Of a stretch of DNA of 64,000 bases, positions 47,189-55,620 are shown one piece after another; position 1 is the first letter of the stretch; each line of letters begins with the position of its first letter. The notes under the pieces were generated by a model, which searched no databases, was not told the origin of the DNA, and saw only the letters and a program-made list of their open reading frames with translations. The DNA is taken from positions 1 to 64,000 of the forward strand of contig OZ244191.1 in assembly GCA_965216745.1 (NCBI GenBank), given 5' to 3'. This DNA is from G965216745 sp965216745. GTDB lineage: Bacteria > Pseudomonadota > Alphaproteobacteria > Rickettsiales > Anaplasmataceae. The position numbers and the translations under genes are program-made.

Positions 47189-48205
47189 ATGTTAGAATTA
47201 GAAGATCAAAAGCAAGAAGAATCTAATCAAGAGCAACAAATACTAAAATCATCGGTTAGAAAACACGCATTAGATAATAAAAAAAAAGAATCAGATGATA
47301 GAATAAAAAAATTATTGGATGAACTGTTGCGTAAAATAGAATTTCTTCCATTACTTGAATCAGAAGAATCTACTAAAAGAATTAATTCTATTAAAAAAAC
47401 ACTAGAATTGTATGAAGAAGAAAAATTATCGTATAAAAAACAAGATTCAGTGAATGAAAAACTACAAAGAGTGATTCAAGAAATCCAAAAACATGAAAAA
47501 TCACAATCACGTACTATAAGAACAAAAGAAGAGAGTGAAGAAAAAAAATCATTGTATGAAAAATTAGAATTAGAGAGTGAAGAAAAAAAATCATTGTATG
47601 AAAAATTAGAATTAGAGAATAAAAGACTAGAAATATTGTTAAAAAGAAACAATGAACTCAAAAAATTACAATCATCACAAATAAAACAAAAATCATTTAG
47701 TGAACAAGAAGTATTGTATGAAAAAGACTCCCAATTATTATCAGTAAAAGAAGAGTTATTGTGTGAAATAGAATACTTGCTTTTAACAATAGAAGAAATA
47801 GATAAAGAAATAATCCTTGAGTGTAAAACAACTTCATCATACGACAAAAAAAACTTCTTAGTTCTTACAAGCAGTTTTTTTGAAATTAAAAATAAAATTA
47901 TCTCATTGAGAAATAGTTTATCTCCTGAGATGTTAAAACAAATTCCTGAAATTCTTGAAGATTTAGAAAAAAAAATATTTTCTACTTTAAAAATGAAACA
48001 CAACTTAACGATCTTGTGTTCTTCAGCATTGACCACTGGCAATCCAAATACTTTAAACCAATTAATCAAAATAAGAGACAGTCTTAAATCAGATGAATCC
48101 GAGCATACAAGAACACAGCCATCCACACATACAACAAATCCAGAGATTACACAAAAAACAAATCCACAAGAAGATTTTGAATTTTTAGATATAAATTCTA
48201 CTTAA
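47189..48205 (+). CDS. Coiled-coil island protein (338 aa)
   Basis: Unknown function. Glu/Lys-rich coiled coil over about 1-200, including an exact 14-residue tandem repeat ESEEKKSLYEKLEL (about 115-142). A more hydrophobic helical domain follows (about 205-305: EIEYLLLTIEEIDKEIILE ...) and then a Thr-rich tail ending EFLDINST. Ribosome site GGAG lies 6 bases before the ATG. Last gene of the island, followed by repeat copy C and then the convergent dusB gene. Confidence 0.75.
   Translation: MLELEDQKQEESNQEQQILKSSVRKHALDNKKKESDDRIKKLLDELLRKIEFLPLLESEESTKRINSIKKTLELYEEEKLSYKKQDSVNEKLQRVIQEIQKHEKSQSRTIRTKEESEEKKSLYEKLELESEEKKSLYEKLELENKRLEILLKRNNELKKLQSSQIKQKSFSEQEVLYEKDSQLLSVKEELLCEIEYLLLTIEEIDKEIILECKTTSSYDKKNFLVLTSSFFEIKNKIISLRNSLSPEMLKQIPEILEDLEKKIFSTLKMKHNLTILCSSALTTGNPNTLNQLIKIRDSLKSDESEHTRTQPSTHTTNPEITQKTNPQEDFEFLDINST
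47531..47614 (+). repeat. Exact 42-bp tandem repeat (two heptads)
   Basis: Two identical 42-bp units (47531-47572, 47573-47614) beginning GAGAGTGAAGAAAAAAAATC encode 14 residues each in the 338-codon gene. The length is two heptads, so the coiled-coil register is preserved. Confidence 0.95.
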
Positions 48206-48291
48206 TTGTGAAGCCAACTCTTCTGGCCCCAAGCTCTAAACTCAAAATTAAAAAGTGATTGACCAACAATCAAATACAAGAACACATCCCC

Positions 48292-48459
48292 CCCCCACAT
48301 TTTTACCTGTGGGGGTCAACCCAAGAACTAACACCAGCACAATAAATCAAATGCGCCTCCTACCATTTATCTTATTATAAATTCTACTATTGATTTGCTT
48401 TTATAATTCACACAAAATCACATTCAAGAAATAGAACTATTAAAGAAATCGTGAATTAC
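48292..48459 (+). repeat. Island 3' intergenic element, copy C, overlapping dusB
   Basis: Hairpin CCCCCACA (48292-48299) with TGTGGGGG (48308-48315), then CCAAGAACTAACACCAG, GATTTGCTTTTATAATTCAC and CATTCAAGAAATAGAACTATT. The last ~35 bases are the 3' end of dusB on the other strand. Copy B carries a diverged version of these same bases, so the element's far end derives from, or is shared with, the dusB terminus. Confidence 0.8.
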
Positions 48460-49410
48460 CTGTCGAACTTCAGAAGAAGTTTTGTCTGTGTTTATCTTTC
48501 TACGGAAATCTGCAGATCCAGTAAGACCAGAACTATACCAACCCATATGCTTACATGCCATCTGGATGCCAACTTTTTCACCATAATGATCTATAATTCT
48601 ATCATAATGATCCAAAGATATATTTGCCTTAGATTCAATATCAGGGCTTTCCAACTCAACGCCGTGTTTTAAAAAATGAGCTATATGTTTTATTATCCAT
48701 GGCTTGCCGTAAGCGCCACGACCTATCATAACTCCATCTGCTCCAGAAACATTTAATGCCTCTAAAGCCTCCTGACCTGTTTTTATATCTCCGTTTACAA
48801 TTACTGGGATTGAAACATTCTGCTTTACATTGGCAACAAATGCCCAATCGGATTTACCTTTGTACATTTGACACCTAGTTCTACCATGTACAGCAATCAT
48901 TTTTATGCCAATTTCCTCAGCTATTTTCGCAATCTTAGGGGCATTTTTATTCTGATCATCCCAACCAGTTCTCATTTTCAATGTTACTGGAATATCAACA
49001 GCATCAACAACTGCTTTCAATATCTTGGCAGCAAGAATTTCATCTTTCATTAATGCAGCTCCAGCGTAACCATTGACAACTTTCTTCACAGGACAGCCAA
49101 AATTTATATCTATGATATTAGCTCCCATGTCACAACACAGCTTAGCGGCTTCGCTCATAACAGATGGCTCACAGCCTGCAATTTGTATAGCTGTCAATTC
49201 ATTTTTCATTGATAAACCAGATTTATGCATACTTTCTCGCGTCTTCAACACCACTGCTTTGCTTGCTATCATTTCAGAAACAACAAGGCCAGCACCAAAG
49301 CTTTGAACAATCCGTCTGAAAGGAGCGTCCGTAACTCCACACATTGGAGCCAGTATAACTTTATCTTTTATATAAATGTCATCAGATATCTTAATATCGT
49401 TGGATTTCAT
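48424..49410 (-). CDS. dusB: tRNA-dihydrouridine synthase (DusB-type)
   Basis: A flavoenzyme reducing uridine to dihydrouridine in tRNA D-loops. The 328-residue TIM-barrel protein keeps ILAPMCGVTDAPFR (FMN site, 19-32), the catalytic Cys106 in NFGCPVKK, K145 in LKMRTGW, H175 in AVHGRT, and the phosphate-binding NGDI (207-210) and IGRGAYG (229-235). Complete, with normal length. Its last dozen codons lie within an island repeat element and it marks the right border of the accessory island. Confidence 0.95.
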   Translation of the reverse strand: MKSNDIKISDDIYIKDKVILAPMCGVTDAPFRRIVQSFGAGLVVSEMIASKAVVLKTRESMHKSGLSMKNELTAIQIAGCEPSVMSEAAKLCCDMGANIIDINFGCPVKKVVNGYAGAALMKDEILAAKILKAVVDAVDIPVTLKMRTGWDDQNKNAPKIAKIAEEIGIKMIAVHGRTRCQMYKGKSDWAFVANVKQNVSIPVIVNGDIKTGQEALEALNVSGADGVMIGRGAYGKPWIIKHIAHFLKHGVELESPDIESKANISLDHYDRIIDHYGEKVGIQMACKHMGWYSSGLTGSADFRRKINTDKTSSEVRQVIHDFFNSSIS

Positions 49411-49551
49411 GTTGTTTCAATGTTAAGTGATAAATCAAATTATAAAGAAGAAAGAAGAATGTAATAATCACAGCCATTAACAAGACTCTGTTAGGGAAAA
49501 GATAAAAAAACATTCAACAAACTTATTAGCTAAAAAAGCACTCAAAGTATC

Positions 49552-50685
49552 TCAAAATAAAGAATTATTGCTCTTTATTATTTTTTCATATAAGAACATA
49601 GTATCGCCAGTTTTGCACGGAATTGCAATCATATTAACTATACTGCCGTCCACAAGATTTATTATATGGCTAGTTGTGGTAGCAGTAAAATCATTCAAAC
49701 CCTGATAAATGTTTATATTACCAGAAGAAACCAAACTATCCATAACTTCTATATAACCTGGCTTAGTATCCAAAAAATCCCTTTCTAAAGACCATAGGTT
49801 CATAAAAGAAACATTGTATGTTATCAATCGAGAATCTGGGGCATAAATAGATATTCCTACTGATATATTATGTATAATTTTAGTCATCATATCGTTGCTT
49901 TCAGTAGCTTGTTTTTGAAACAAATCTTCATTAGTAATATCATGACCAAATCCATAAAATCCATTGCAACTATCTTTTATCTTTGTGATTCTGAACAGTC
50001 TCCTTTCATTTTTTATCACTAAATGCTGAGTATTTTCTATTTTTTTAACTTCAGAATTATTAATTGATAATAATTTTGAAAACACTGAATTGTTATTATA
50101 TAAAAGCTGATTACACAGCTTATTTTTATACGCACATTTTCCATCTTTAACATGCCATACAAAATAGGGGGAATTATTCAGAATGGTGTTTCTAATTTTC
50201 AATTCATCAACAACATTAGAAATGTTCAAAGAAGATGCTGATGATTTATTAGAATCCAATTCAATAAACATTATTGCACCAATTATATTTTCATGTTTAT
50301 CTAATATGCTAGAACCTGTGCATTTATAACGTATATTCTTTCTTATTGAGGTAATATATATCTCATATTTGCTAGCTATATTCTTCGAACGCATTATGTT
50401 CTGCTTAAGAAGATTAGGCTCCTGAAAATTATACACAAACTTGTCAAATGAATAGAATATAATTTGCTCCATCCCTAAACAAGGGCTAAACCTTTCAGTA
50501 CGATTTATAGAATCCCATAAATAAAAACCACAATTCAGATCATTAATTACTCCGTTATAAAGTATGCACAGTGCTTTATATTTTCGTGTTCTACGTTTGA
50601 AACGCACAACCATAAAAAACAACACTAAATATATAATATATGGAAACGTTAATTCGACATAGTCCACAATAAAATCGTAATACAT
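49552..50685 (-). CDS. Membrane-anchored PAS sensor lacking a kinase domain
   Basis: The 377-residue protein has an N-terminal membrane helix (about 13-29), a diverged PAS-like region, and a PAS domain near the C terminus (about 270-375). The latter contains GISIYAPDSRLITYNVSFMN and LWSLERDFLDTKPGYIEVMD, close to the PAS found just before the HisKA domain in alphaproteobacterial PAS histidine kinases. It stops right after MFLYEKIIKS, where those proteins read LYEDVT and continue into the dimerisation and ATPase domains; neither follows in any frame here. So it is a C-terminally truncated sensor, or has been repurposed as a kinase-less PAS protein. The upstream frame is intact and still reads as coding. 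Confidence 0.7.
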   Translation of the reverse strand: MYYDFIVDYVELTFPYIIYLVLFFMVVRFKRRTRKYKALCILYNGVINDLNCGFYLWDSINRTERFSPCLGMEQIIFYSFDKFVYNFQEPNLLKQNIMRSKNIASKYEIYITSIRKNIRYKCTGSSILDKHENIIGAIMFIELDSNKSSASSLNISNVVDELKIRNTILNNSPYFVWHVKDGKCAYKNKLCNQLLYNNNSVFSKLLSINNSEVKKIENTQHLVIKNERRLFRITKIKDSCNGFYGFGHDITNEDLFQKQATESNDMMTKIIHNISVGISIYAPDSRLITYNVSFMNLWSLERDFLDTKPGYIEVMDSLVSSGNINIYQGLNDFTATTTSHIINLVDGSIVNMIAIPCKTGDTMFLYEKIIKSNNSLF

Positions 50686-50826
50686 ACAATCTCTTACTAA
50701 TATATGATTTATACAAACGACAGAAAAAAACTATATTCAAGAAATAATAAATCAAACAATAACATTGAATGTAATCATTCATAATTCTAATTATAATATA
50801 ATATAATTCATGTATATGAATAACAA

Positions 50827-51201
50827 CTATTTCTTTAGCACTACACTTCTAGCCTGATTTATTTTTTGTGCCAAGTAAGATGAACCCCCTTTGTCAGGAT
50901 GTACAGATTGCATAAGCCTGTGATAAGATTTGTTAATTTCGGATTTTTTAGCCCCTGGCTTTAAACCTAAAATTTCCATAGCTTCAGAATATGACATTTT
51001 ATATTGATCAAAGTCATTAGATTGTTTAGAATCAAAAGAACTTCTTTGTCCATTTTGATTCATCGCTTTCTCTAGAATCCTATCAAAAATACTTCGTATT
51101 TCTGGGTTCTTTGTCTTGAACAAAAAAAAGATTAAACCAGCAGGAAGTAGAATGAATAAAAACAATATTATCAATAATATTATAATAATACTATAGAACA
51201 C
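50827..51201 (-). CDS. Membrane-anchored J-domain protein
   Basis: A 124-residue protein with one N-terminal membrane helix (about 4-27), a basic linker and a C-terminal J-domain (about 70-124). It has YSEAMEILGLKPGA, the HPD motif at 101-103 and KINQARSVVL. The order anchor-linker-C-terminal J-domain is that of mitochondrial Tim14/Pam18 and of short alphaproteobacterial relatives. It should stimulate DnaK at the inner membrane. It is transcribed away from the nfu gene. Confidence 0.85.
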   Translation of the reverse strand: MFYSIIIILLIILFLFILLPAGLIFFLFKTKNPEIRSIFDRILEKAMNQNGQRSSFDSKQSNDFDQYKMSYSEAMEILGLKPGAKKSEINKSYHRLMQSVHPDKGGSSYLAQKINQARSVVLKK

Positions 51202-51266
51202 CGTAACCGAGACTTGCGCGCATTAAAAAGGAAGTATAACATATATGAATTTAAATAAAAAGAATT

Positions 51267-51896
51267 ATGGAGGTTGCTTTGTCTGATAATGTTATAAACA
51301 ATGATTCTAAATTTAACAATAAACCATCTGGGTTTGTTCAGACAGAAGACACTCCGAACCCTAACACTATAAAATTCTTTCCAGCAGGAGGCAAAGTGCT
51401 GAAAGAAGGAATAGAAGAATATACAAGTAAAGATGAGGCCTGTGAATCTGATCTAGCTTATCATTTATTCTCTATTGAAAATGTTGATAGAGTTTTTCTT
51501 ACCACTACTTTCGTTTCTATAACCAAGAAAGAAGAATCTAGTTGGGACTCAATCAAAGTTGACATAATAGCTGCAATAGGTGGATATTTTGCAAGCATAC
51601 CAGACGGAGTCATTTCTGGGCAAAAAAAACTCGTAGAAAAAGAAGAAGAGTTCGAAGAAAAAGACAAAGCCACAGTGGAGATGATAAAAAACTTAATAGA
51701 AACCAAGATTAGGCCTGCAGTAATGTCGGATGGCGGAGACATACAGTTCTCAGGATATAAAAATAATGTTGTTTATCTACAGCTCAGAGGAGCATGCTCC
51801 GGATGTCCTAGTTCATCATACACGCTCAAGGAAGGAATTCAAAATATGTTGCAGCACTATATCCCTGAAATAGATTCTGTTGAGGCTGTAGTATGA
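51267..51896 (+). CDS. Nfu-type iron-sulfur cluster scaffold/carrier
   Basis: A 209-residue protein with an N-terminal Nfu_N domain (FVQTEDTPNPNTIKFFPAG, about 23-41) and a C-terminal NifU-like domain with the cluster-binding C177-S-G-C180. This is the alphaproteobacterial/mitochondrial NFU1 layout; it delivers Fe-S clusters to target enzymes. The start is open: the ATG at 51267 contains GGAGG right behind it, and that GGAGG lies 5 bases before an in-frame TTG at 51279, so initiation at the TTG is plausible. Its stop overlaps the prs start (ATGA, 51893-51896). Confidence 0.92.
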   Translation: MEVALSDNVINNDSKFNNKPSGFVQTEDTPNPNTIKFFPAGGKVLKEGIEEYTSKDEACESDLAYHLFSIENVDRVFLTTTFVSITKKEESSWDSIKVDIIAAIGGYFASIPDGVISGQKKLVEKEEEFEEKDKATVEMIKNLIETKIRPAVMSDGGDIQFSGYKNNVVYLQLRGACSGCPSSSYTLKEGIQNMLQHYIPEIDSVEAVV

Positions 51897-52807
51897 AATA
51901 TATATCTGGAAACAGCAATATCCCTTTTGCTGAATCTTTGGTGTTTGGAATTGATCCACACTCATCTCTCATTTTACCTGCGACCAGATTTCCTGACGGA
52001 GAATCAAGAATTACTTTTGAGCATAAAATAACATCAAACAACATCTGCATAATACAATCATTGTGCTGTGATGAAAATATAATTGAATTAACAATGATAA
52101 TAGATTCCATAAAAAGGATGGGAGTCAAAAATGTCACAATAGCAATTCCATATCATGGCTATTCTAGACAAGATAGAGTTACAAACAATTCTCCAATTAG
52201 TGCAAGAGTTATAGCCGACATAATACAATTATCAGGCGCTGACAATATAATCACTATGGATTTACATGCTTCACAAATAAGTGGCTTTTACAAAATCCCA
52301 GTATTTGATTTGTCGCCTGCACTTGTTTTTTGGGAGCACTTCAAATCACAATCAAAACAACCAGATTTATGCTCTATTGTTTCCCCTGACTTGGGGGGCG
52401 TGAAGCGAGCTAGAAACTTTGCAGACCTTGTTCCTAGCGCTTCGTTTTCGACCATAGAAAAAACAAGAAATCAAGCCGGAAATGTTAAATCAATTCAAAT
52501 ACTTGGAGATAATATTCAAAATAAACAATGTATTTTAATAGATGATATAGTAGATGGAGCAAGCACTATTTGCAAAGCTGCAGAAATGTTAATTGATTCC
52601 GGTGCATTGTCAGTAGATGCTTACGTAACACATGGTCTTTTCTCAGGAGGAGCACTAGAGAAAATTGAAAATTCCAAGCTAAATTCTATAACAGTTACAA
52701 ATTCAATTCACAAAAAAAGCATAAAATGCAAAAAATTACATACAATAGATGTTTCAACAATTTTTGCCCATCAAATCAATAATATGAACAATGAATCGCA
52801 CAATTAA
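51893..52807 (+). CDS. prs: Ribose-phosphate pyrophosphokinase
   Basis: Makes PRPP from ribose-5-phosphate and ATP for nucleotide synthesis. The 304-residue protein shows FPDGES, YHGYSRQDR (88-96), DLHASQISGF (123-132), SPDLGGVKRARN (164-175) and the PRPP loop IDDIVDGAST (216-225). The loop usually reads DDxxDTxGT; here Gly and Ser replace the first Thr and the Gly, a mild deviation. Coupled to nfu by an ATGA overlap, and pccA starts 17 bases before its end, making a three-gene operon. Confidence 0.94.
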   Translation: MKYISGNSNIPFAESLVFGIDPHSSLILPATRFPDGESRITFEHKITSNNICIIQSLCCDENIIELTMIIDSIKRMGVKNVTIAIPYHGYSRQDRVTNNSPISARVIADIIQLSGADNIITMDLHASQISGFYKIPVFDLSPALVFWEHFKSQSKQPDLCSIVSPDLGGVKRARNFADLVPSASFSTIEKTRNQAGNVKSIQILGDNIQNKQCILIDDIVDGASTICKAAEMLIDSGALSVDAYVTHGLFSGGALEKIENSKLNSITVTNSIHKKSIKCKKLHTIDVSTIFAHQINNMNNESHN

Positions 52808-54818
52808 TAAAATTTTAATCGCAAATCGTGGCGAAATAGCTTGTAGAATAATCCAAACATTGAAAAAAATTGGAATACGCGCTGTAGCTGTATATTCCGA
52901 TCAAGATATACATATGAAGCATGTCAAAATGGCTGATGAATCCATAAGAATTGGTCCTGCAGATTCTGCTTCTAGTTATTGTAACGTTGAAGCAATATTT
53001 GAAGCTGCCAAAAAATCTAATTGCGATGCACTACATCCTGGCTATGGCTTTCTATCTGAAAATGCTGAATTGGCAAACAAACTAGAACAATATGGTATAA
53101 CTTTTATAGGACCAAAAAGCCAAACCATATCTTTGATGGGAGATAAAATATCAGCAAAAAAAATAGCAGAACAATCAGGGGTTAGTGTAATACCAGGTTA
53201 TATTGGAAATATACAGAACGAAAAACATTGTCTGGAAATAGCAAAACAAATAGGATATCCCGTAATAATCAAAGCAGCAGCAGGTGGGGGTGGCAAAGGC
53301 ATGAGAATAGTGCACTCCGATGCTGAAATCAGCTTGGCCTTCAAAAATGCCTCAGACGAAGCAAGAAAAAGCTTTGGAAATGGAAATGCTTTTATAGAAC
53401 GCTATATACCTAAATCTAGACATATAGAAATTCAAATATTAGCGGACCAACATGGGAATATAGTATGTCTTGGAGAAAGGGAATGCTCGATCCAGCGCAG
53501 GTATCAAAAAATAATAGAAGAAGCCCCAAGCCCATTTGTGAATAAAAACATGCGTGAGGAGCTATATTCTCAATCAACTCAACTTGCAAAAAAAATTCAA
53601 TATTATTCCGCTGGGACAATAGAATTCGCAGTAGATTCTTCTGATGGTAAATTCTACTTTCTAGAAATGAACACAAGATTACAAGTAGAGCATCCTGTTA
53701 GCGAAATGGTTATACGAGCTCAAGGAAACAAGATAGACTTAGTGGAACAAATGATAAAAATATCTAATGGGGAAAAGCTTGCTTTTGTTCAGGAAGATAT
53801 AGAAATCAAGGGTCATGCATTTGAAAGCAGAATATATAGCGAAAGCCCTGAACGAAATTTCGCTCCAGATTCTGGTCGAATTATCGAATATCAAATGCCA
53901 ACTAATATAAATGGAGTTAGAATAGACAGCGGAATCACAAAAAATGATTTCATAAGTGTGTTTTACGACCCCATGATAGCAAAATTATGTACATATGGAT
54001 TTGACAGAAACAGTGCCGCAAAAAACATGTCCCTAGCTTTAGCCAATTGTTGTATATTTGGGATAGAAACAAACATTCTGTTTCTGGAATCAATATTTCA
54101 GCATCCTAATTTTATTGCAGGCAACATTGACACCAACTTCATTAATGATCATTATTCGAAAAATTTTGACTCAACTAAGCTAGAGCATGACATATTGAAA
54201 ATATTTTCCTTTAGTGCTTTGCACTTGCACATAATAGAAGAATCACAACATTACTTATCTTTTTCCCAAGATAGGGCTTCATTGTCATCATTGAAAGGAG
54301 AATGGGTCGTGAGCCATAAAAAAGGCTCTTCAATGAACATTAAAGTGCATTCAATATCAAAAGGATATGTAAAAATATACTCACAGAGTGAAGAGATTAC
54401 TGTAAAAACCTCATGGATACCAGGTGAAACAATTACAGATGTTATTGTTGGAAACGATACATACAAAATAAGAGTTTTAAAACAAAACGTAAACTCATTT
54501 TATTTGAGCTTTGCCGGACATTCTACTGAATGTTCTATTTATACAAAATTTGCCGCAGAATTACTAAAAATTATGCCGAAAAATGCAAAGGCCCATAACT
54601 CCAATGAAGTTAGATCTGATATCACGGGTATCATAATTAATATTGCCGTTAAAGAAGGAATGAAAGTTGAAGAAGGAAATGCATTATTCACAATTGAAGC
54701 AATGAAAATGCAAAACATTATTTGCGCAAAAAAACATGGTGTGATAGAAAAGATCATCGCACAAGAAAATACCAATGTAAAATCTGGTGACATAATAATC
54801 AAATATTACGATGATTGA
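52791..54818 (+). CDS. pccA: Propionyl/acetyl-CoA carboxylase alpha subunit
   Basis: Biotin-dependent carboxylase subunit that carboxylates its own biotin. The 675 residues comprise a biotin carboxylase domain (ANRGEIACRI at 11-20, ATP-grasp GGGGKGMR at 165-172, EMNTRLQVEHP near 290), a middle linker domain, and a C-terminal biotinyl domain with EAMKMQN, biotin attached to K639. The length and fused biotinyl domain are those of the alphaproteobacterial/mitochondrial PccA rather than stand-alone AccC. The beta subunit is not in the window. It overlaps prs by 17 bases. Confidence 0.93.
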   Translation: MNRTINKILIANRGEIACRIIQTLKKIGIRAVAVYSDQDIHMKHVKMADESIRIGPADSASSYCNVEAIFEAAKKSNCDALHPGYGFLSENAELANKLEQYGITFIGPKSQTISLMGDKISAKKIAEQSGVSVIPGYIGNIQNEKHCLEIAKQIGYPVIIKAAAGGGGKGMRIVHSDAEISLAFKNASDEARKSFGNGNAFIERYIPKSRHIEIQILADQHGNIVCLGERECSIQRRYQKIIEEAPSPFVNKNMREELYSQSTQLAKKIQYYSAGTIEFAVDSSDGKFYFLEMNTRLQVEHPVSEMVIRAQGNKIDLVEQMIKISNGEKLAFVQEDIEIKGHAFESRIYSESPERNFAPDSGRIIEYQMPTNINGVRIDSGITKNDFISVFYDPMIAKLCTYGFDRNSAAKNMSLALANCCIFGIETNILFLESIFQHPNFIAGNIDTNFINDHYSKNFDSTKLEHDILKIFSFSALHLHIIEESQHYLSFSQDRASLSSLKGEWVVSHKKGSSMNIKVHSISKGYVKIYSQSEEITVKTSWIPGETITDVIVGNDTYKIRVLKQNVNSFYLSFAGHSTECSIYTKFAAELLKIMPKNAKAHNSNEVRSDITGIIINIAVKEGMKVEEGNALFTIEAMKMQNIICAKKHGVIEKIIAQENTNVKSGDIIIKYYDD

Positions 54819-54923
54819 TCTATTCCAAGACATATAAAAATGCTTCACTCGAATTAATTTCTTGTCATAACGTCACCAAAATGTTATAAATTAATTATTA
54901 CTATAACTAACATAACATAAGCA

Positions 54924-55451
54924 ATGAAAATACAAACTAATAGCCAACCCAAAAATTCAAATCACTCCTCAACTCTACATCAGGCCTTCACTGATTTACT
55001 ATCAAAACCTATACAATTTTTTTGCCCTCTTGATAGCACTAAAGGGAACAAAGAAGATTCCAAACTAAAATCACAGCCATCTAAAAATCAACATCAAGAA
55101 CCATACTATGGTACTTTATGTACAAAAAAATCAAACGAAACTAATAGCCAACCCAAAAATTCAAATCACTCCTCAACTCTACATCAGGCCTTCACTGATT
55201 TACTATCAAAACCTATACAATTTTTTTGCCCTCTTGATAGCACTAAAGGGAACAAAGAAGATTCCAAACTAAAATCACAGCCATCTAAAAATCAACATCA
55301 AGAACCATACTATGGTACTTTATGTACAAAAAAATCAAACGAAACTAATAGCCAACCCAAAAATTCAAATCCCTCCTCAACTCTACATCAGGCCTTCACT
55401 GATTTACTATCAAAACCTACCAAGATCTTCCTGAAAAACAACCCTCTATAG
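54924..55451 (+). CDS. Repeat protein of 68-residue units (175 aa)
   Basis: No family recognised. After four residues the protein is 2.4 copies of a 68-residue unit. Each has a Ser/Asn/Gln start (TNSQPKNSN), an amphipathic helix (TLHQAFTDLLSKP), a small hydrophobic segment with one Cys (IQFFCPLD), a Lys-rich part, and EPYYGTLCTKKS with a second Cys. The third unit breaks off after LLSKP and ends KIFLKNNPL. The composition resembles the island proteins. The ribosome site is weak. It sits between pccA and alaS, outside the main island. Exact DNA identity of the units suggests a recently changing gene. Confidence 0.6.
   Translation: MKIQTNSQPKNSNHSSTLHQAFTDLLSKPIQFFCPLDSTKGNKEDSKLKSQPSKNQHQEPYYGTLCTKKSNETNSQPKNSNHSSTLHQAFTDLLSKPIQFFCPLDSTKGNKEDSKLKSQPSKNQHQEPYYGTLCTKKSNETNSQPKNSNPSSTLHQAFTDLLSKPTKIFLKNNPL
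54936..55423 (+). repeat. 204-bp tandem repeat, 2.4 units
   Basis: Units at 54936-55139 and 55140-55343 appear identical base for base; a third, partial unit runs from 55344 to about 55423 with one visible change (CAC to CCC). The period is a multiple of three, so copy number can change without frameshift. Confidence 0.97.
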
Positions 55452-55620
55452 ATGAAATGAGTGTTTATTTTGGCGTTTGATTTGTTTAAAGTCAGCTGGG
55501 CCGTTCTCACACATTCCCACTCAACTCAAAGCCAACTCTTTTCTCATTTTACATATATTTATTGAGACAATCTCAATAACTTGATAGAATGTTTTATATA
55601 CATATTTTTATAATTTACAA

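Noticed and set aside
47476..48126. 216-codon reverse frame opposite the 338-codon gene
   Set aside because: It mirrors the Lys/Glu repeats of the sense gene as Phe/Ser repeats; long antisense frames are expected opposite AT-rich coiled-coil genes.
18474..48205. Island as prophage or integrative element
   Set aside because: No integrase, structural phage, transposase or flanking direct repeat/tRNA was found; growth by local duplication explains the data better.
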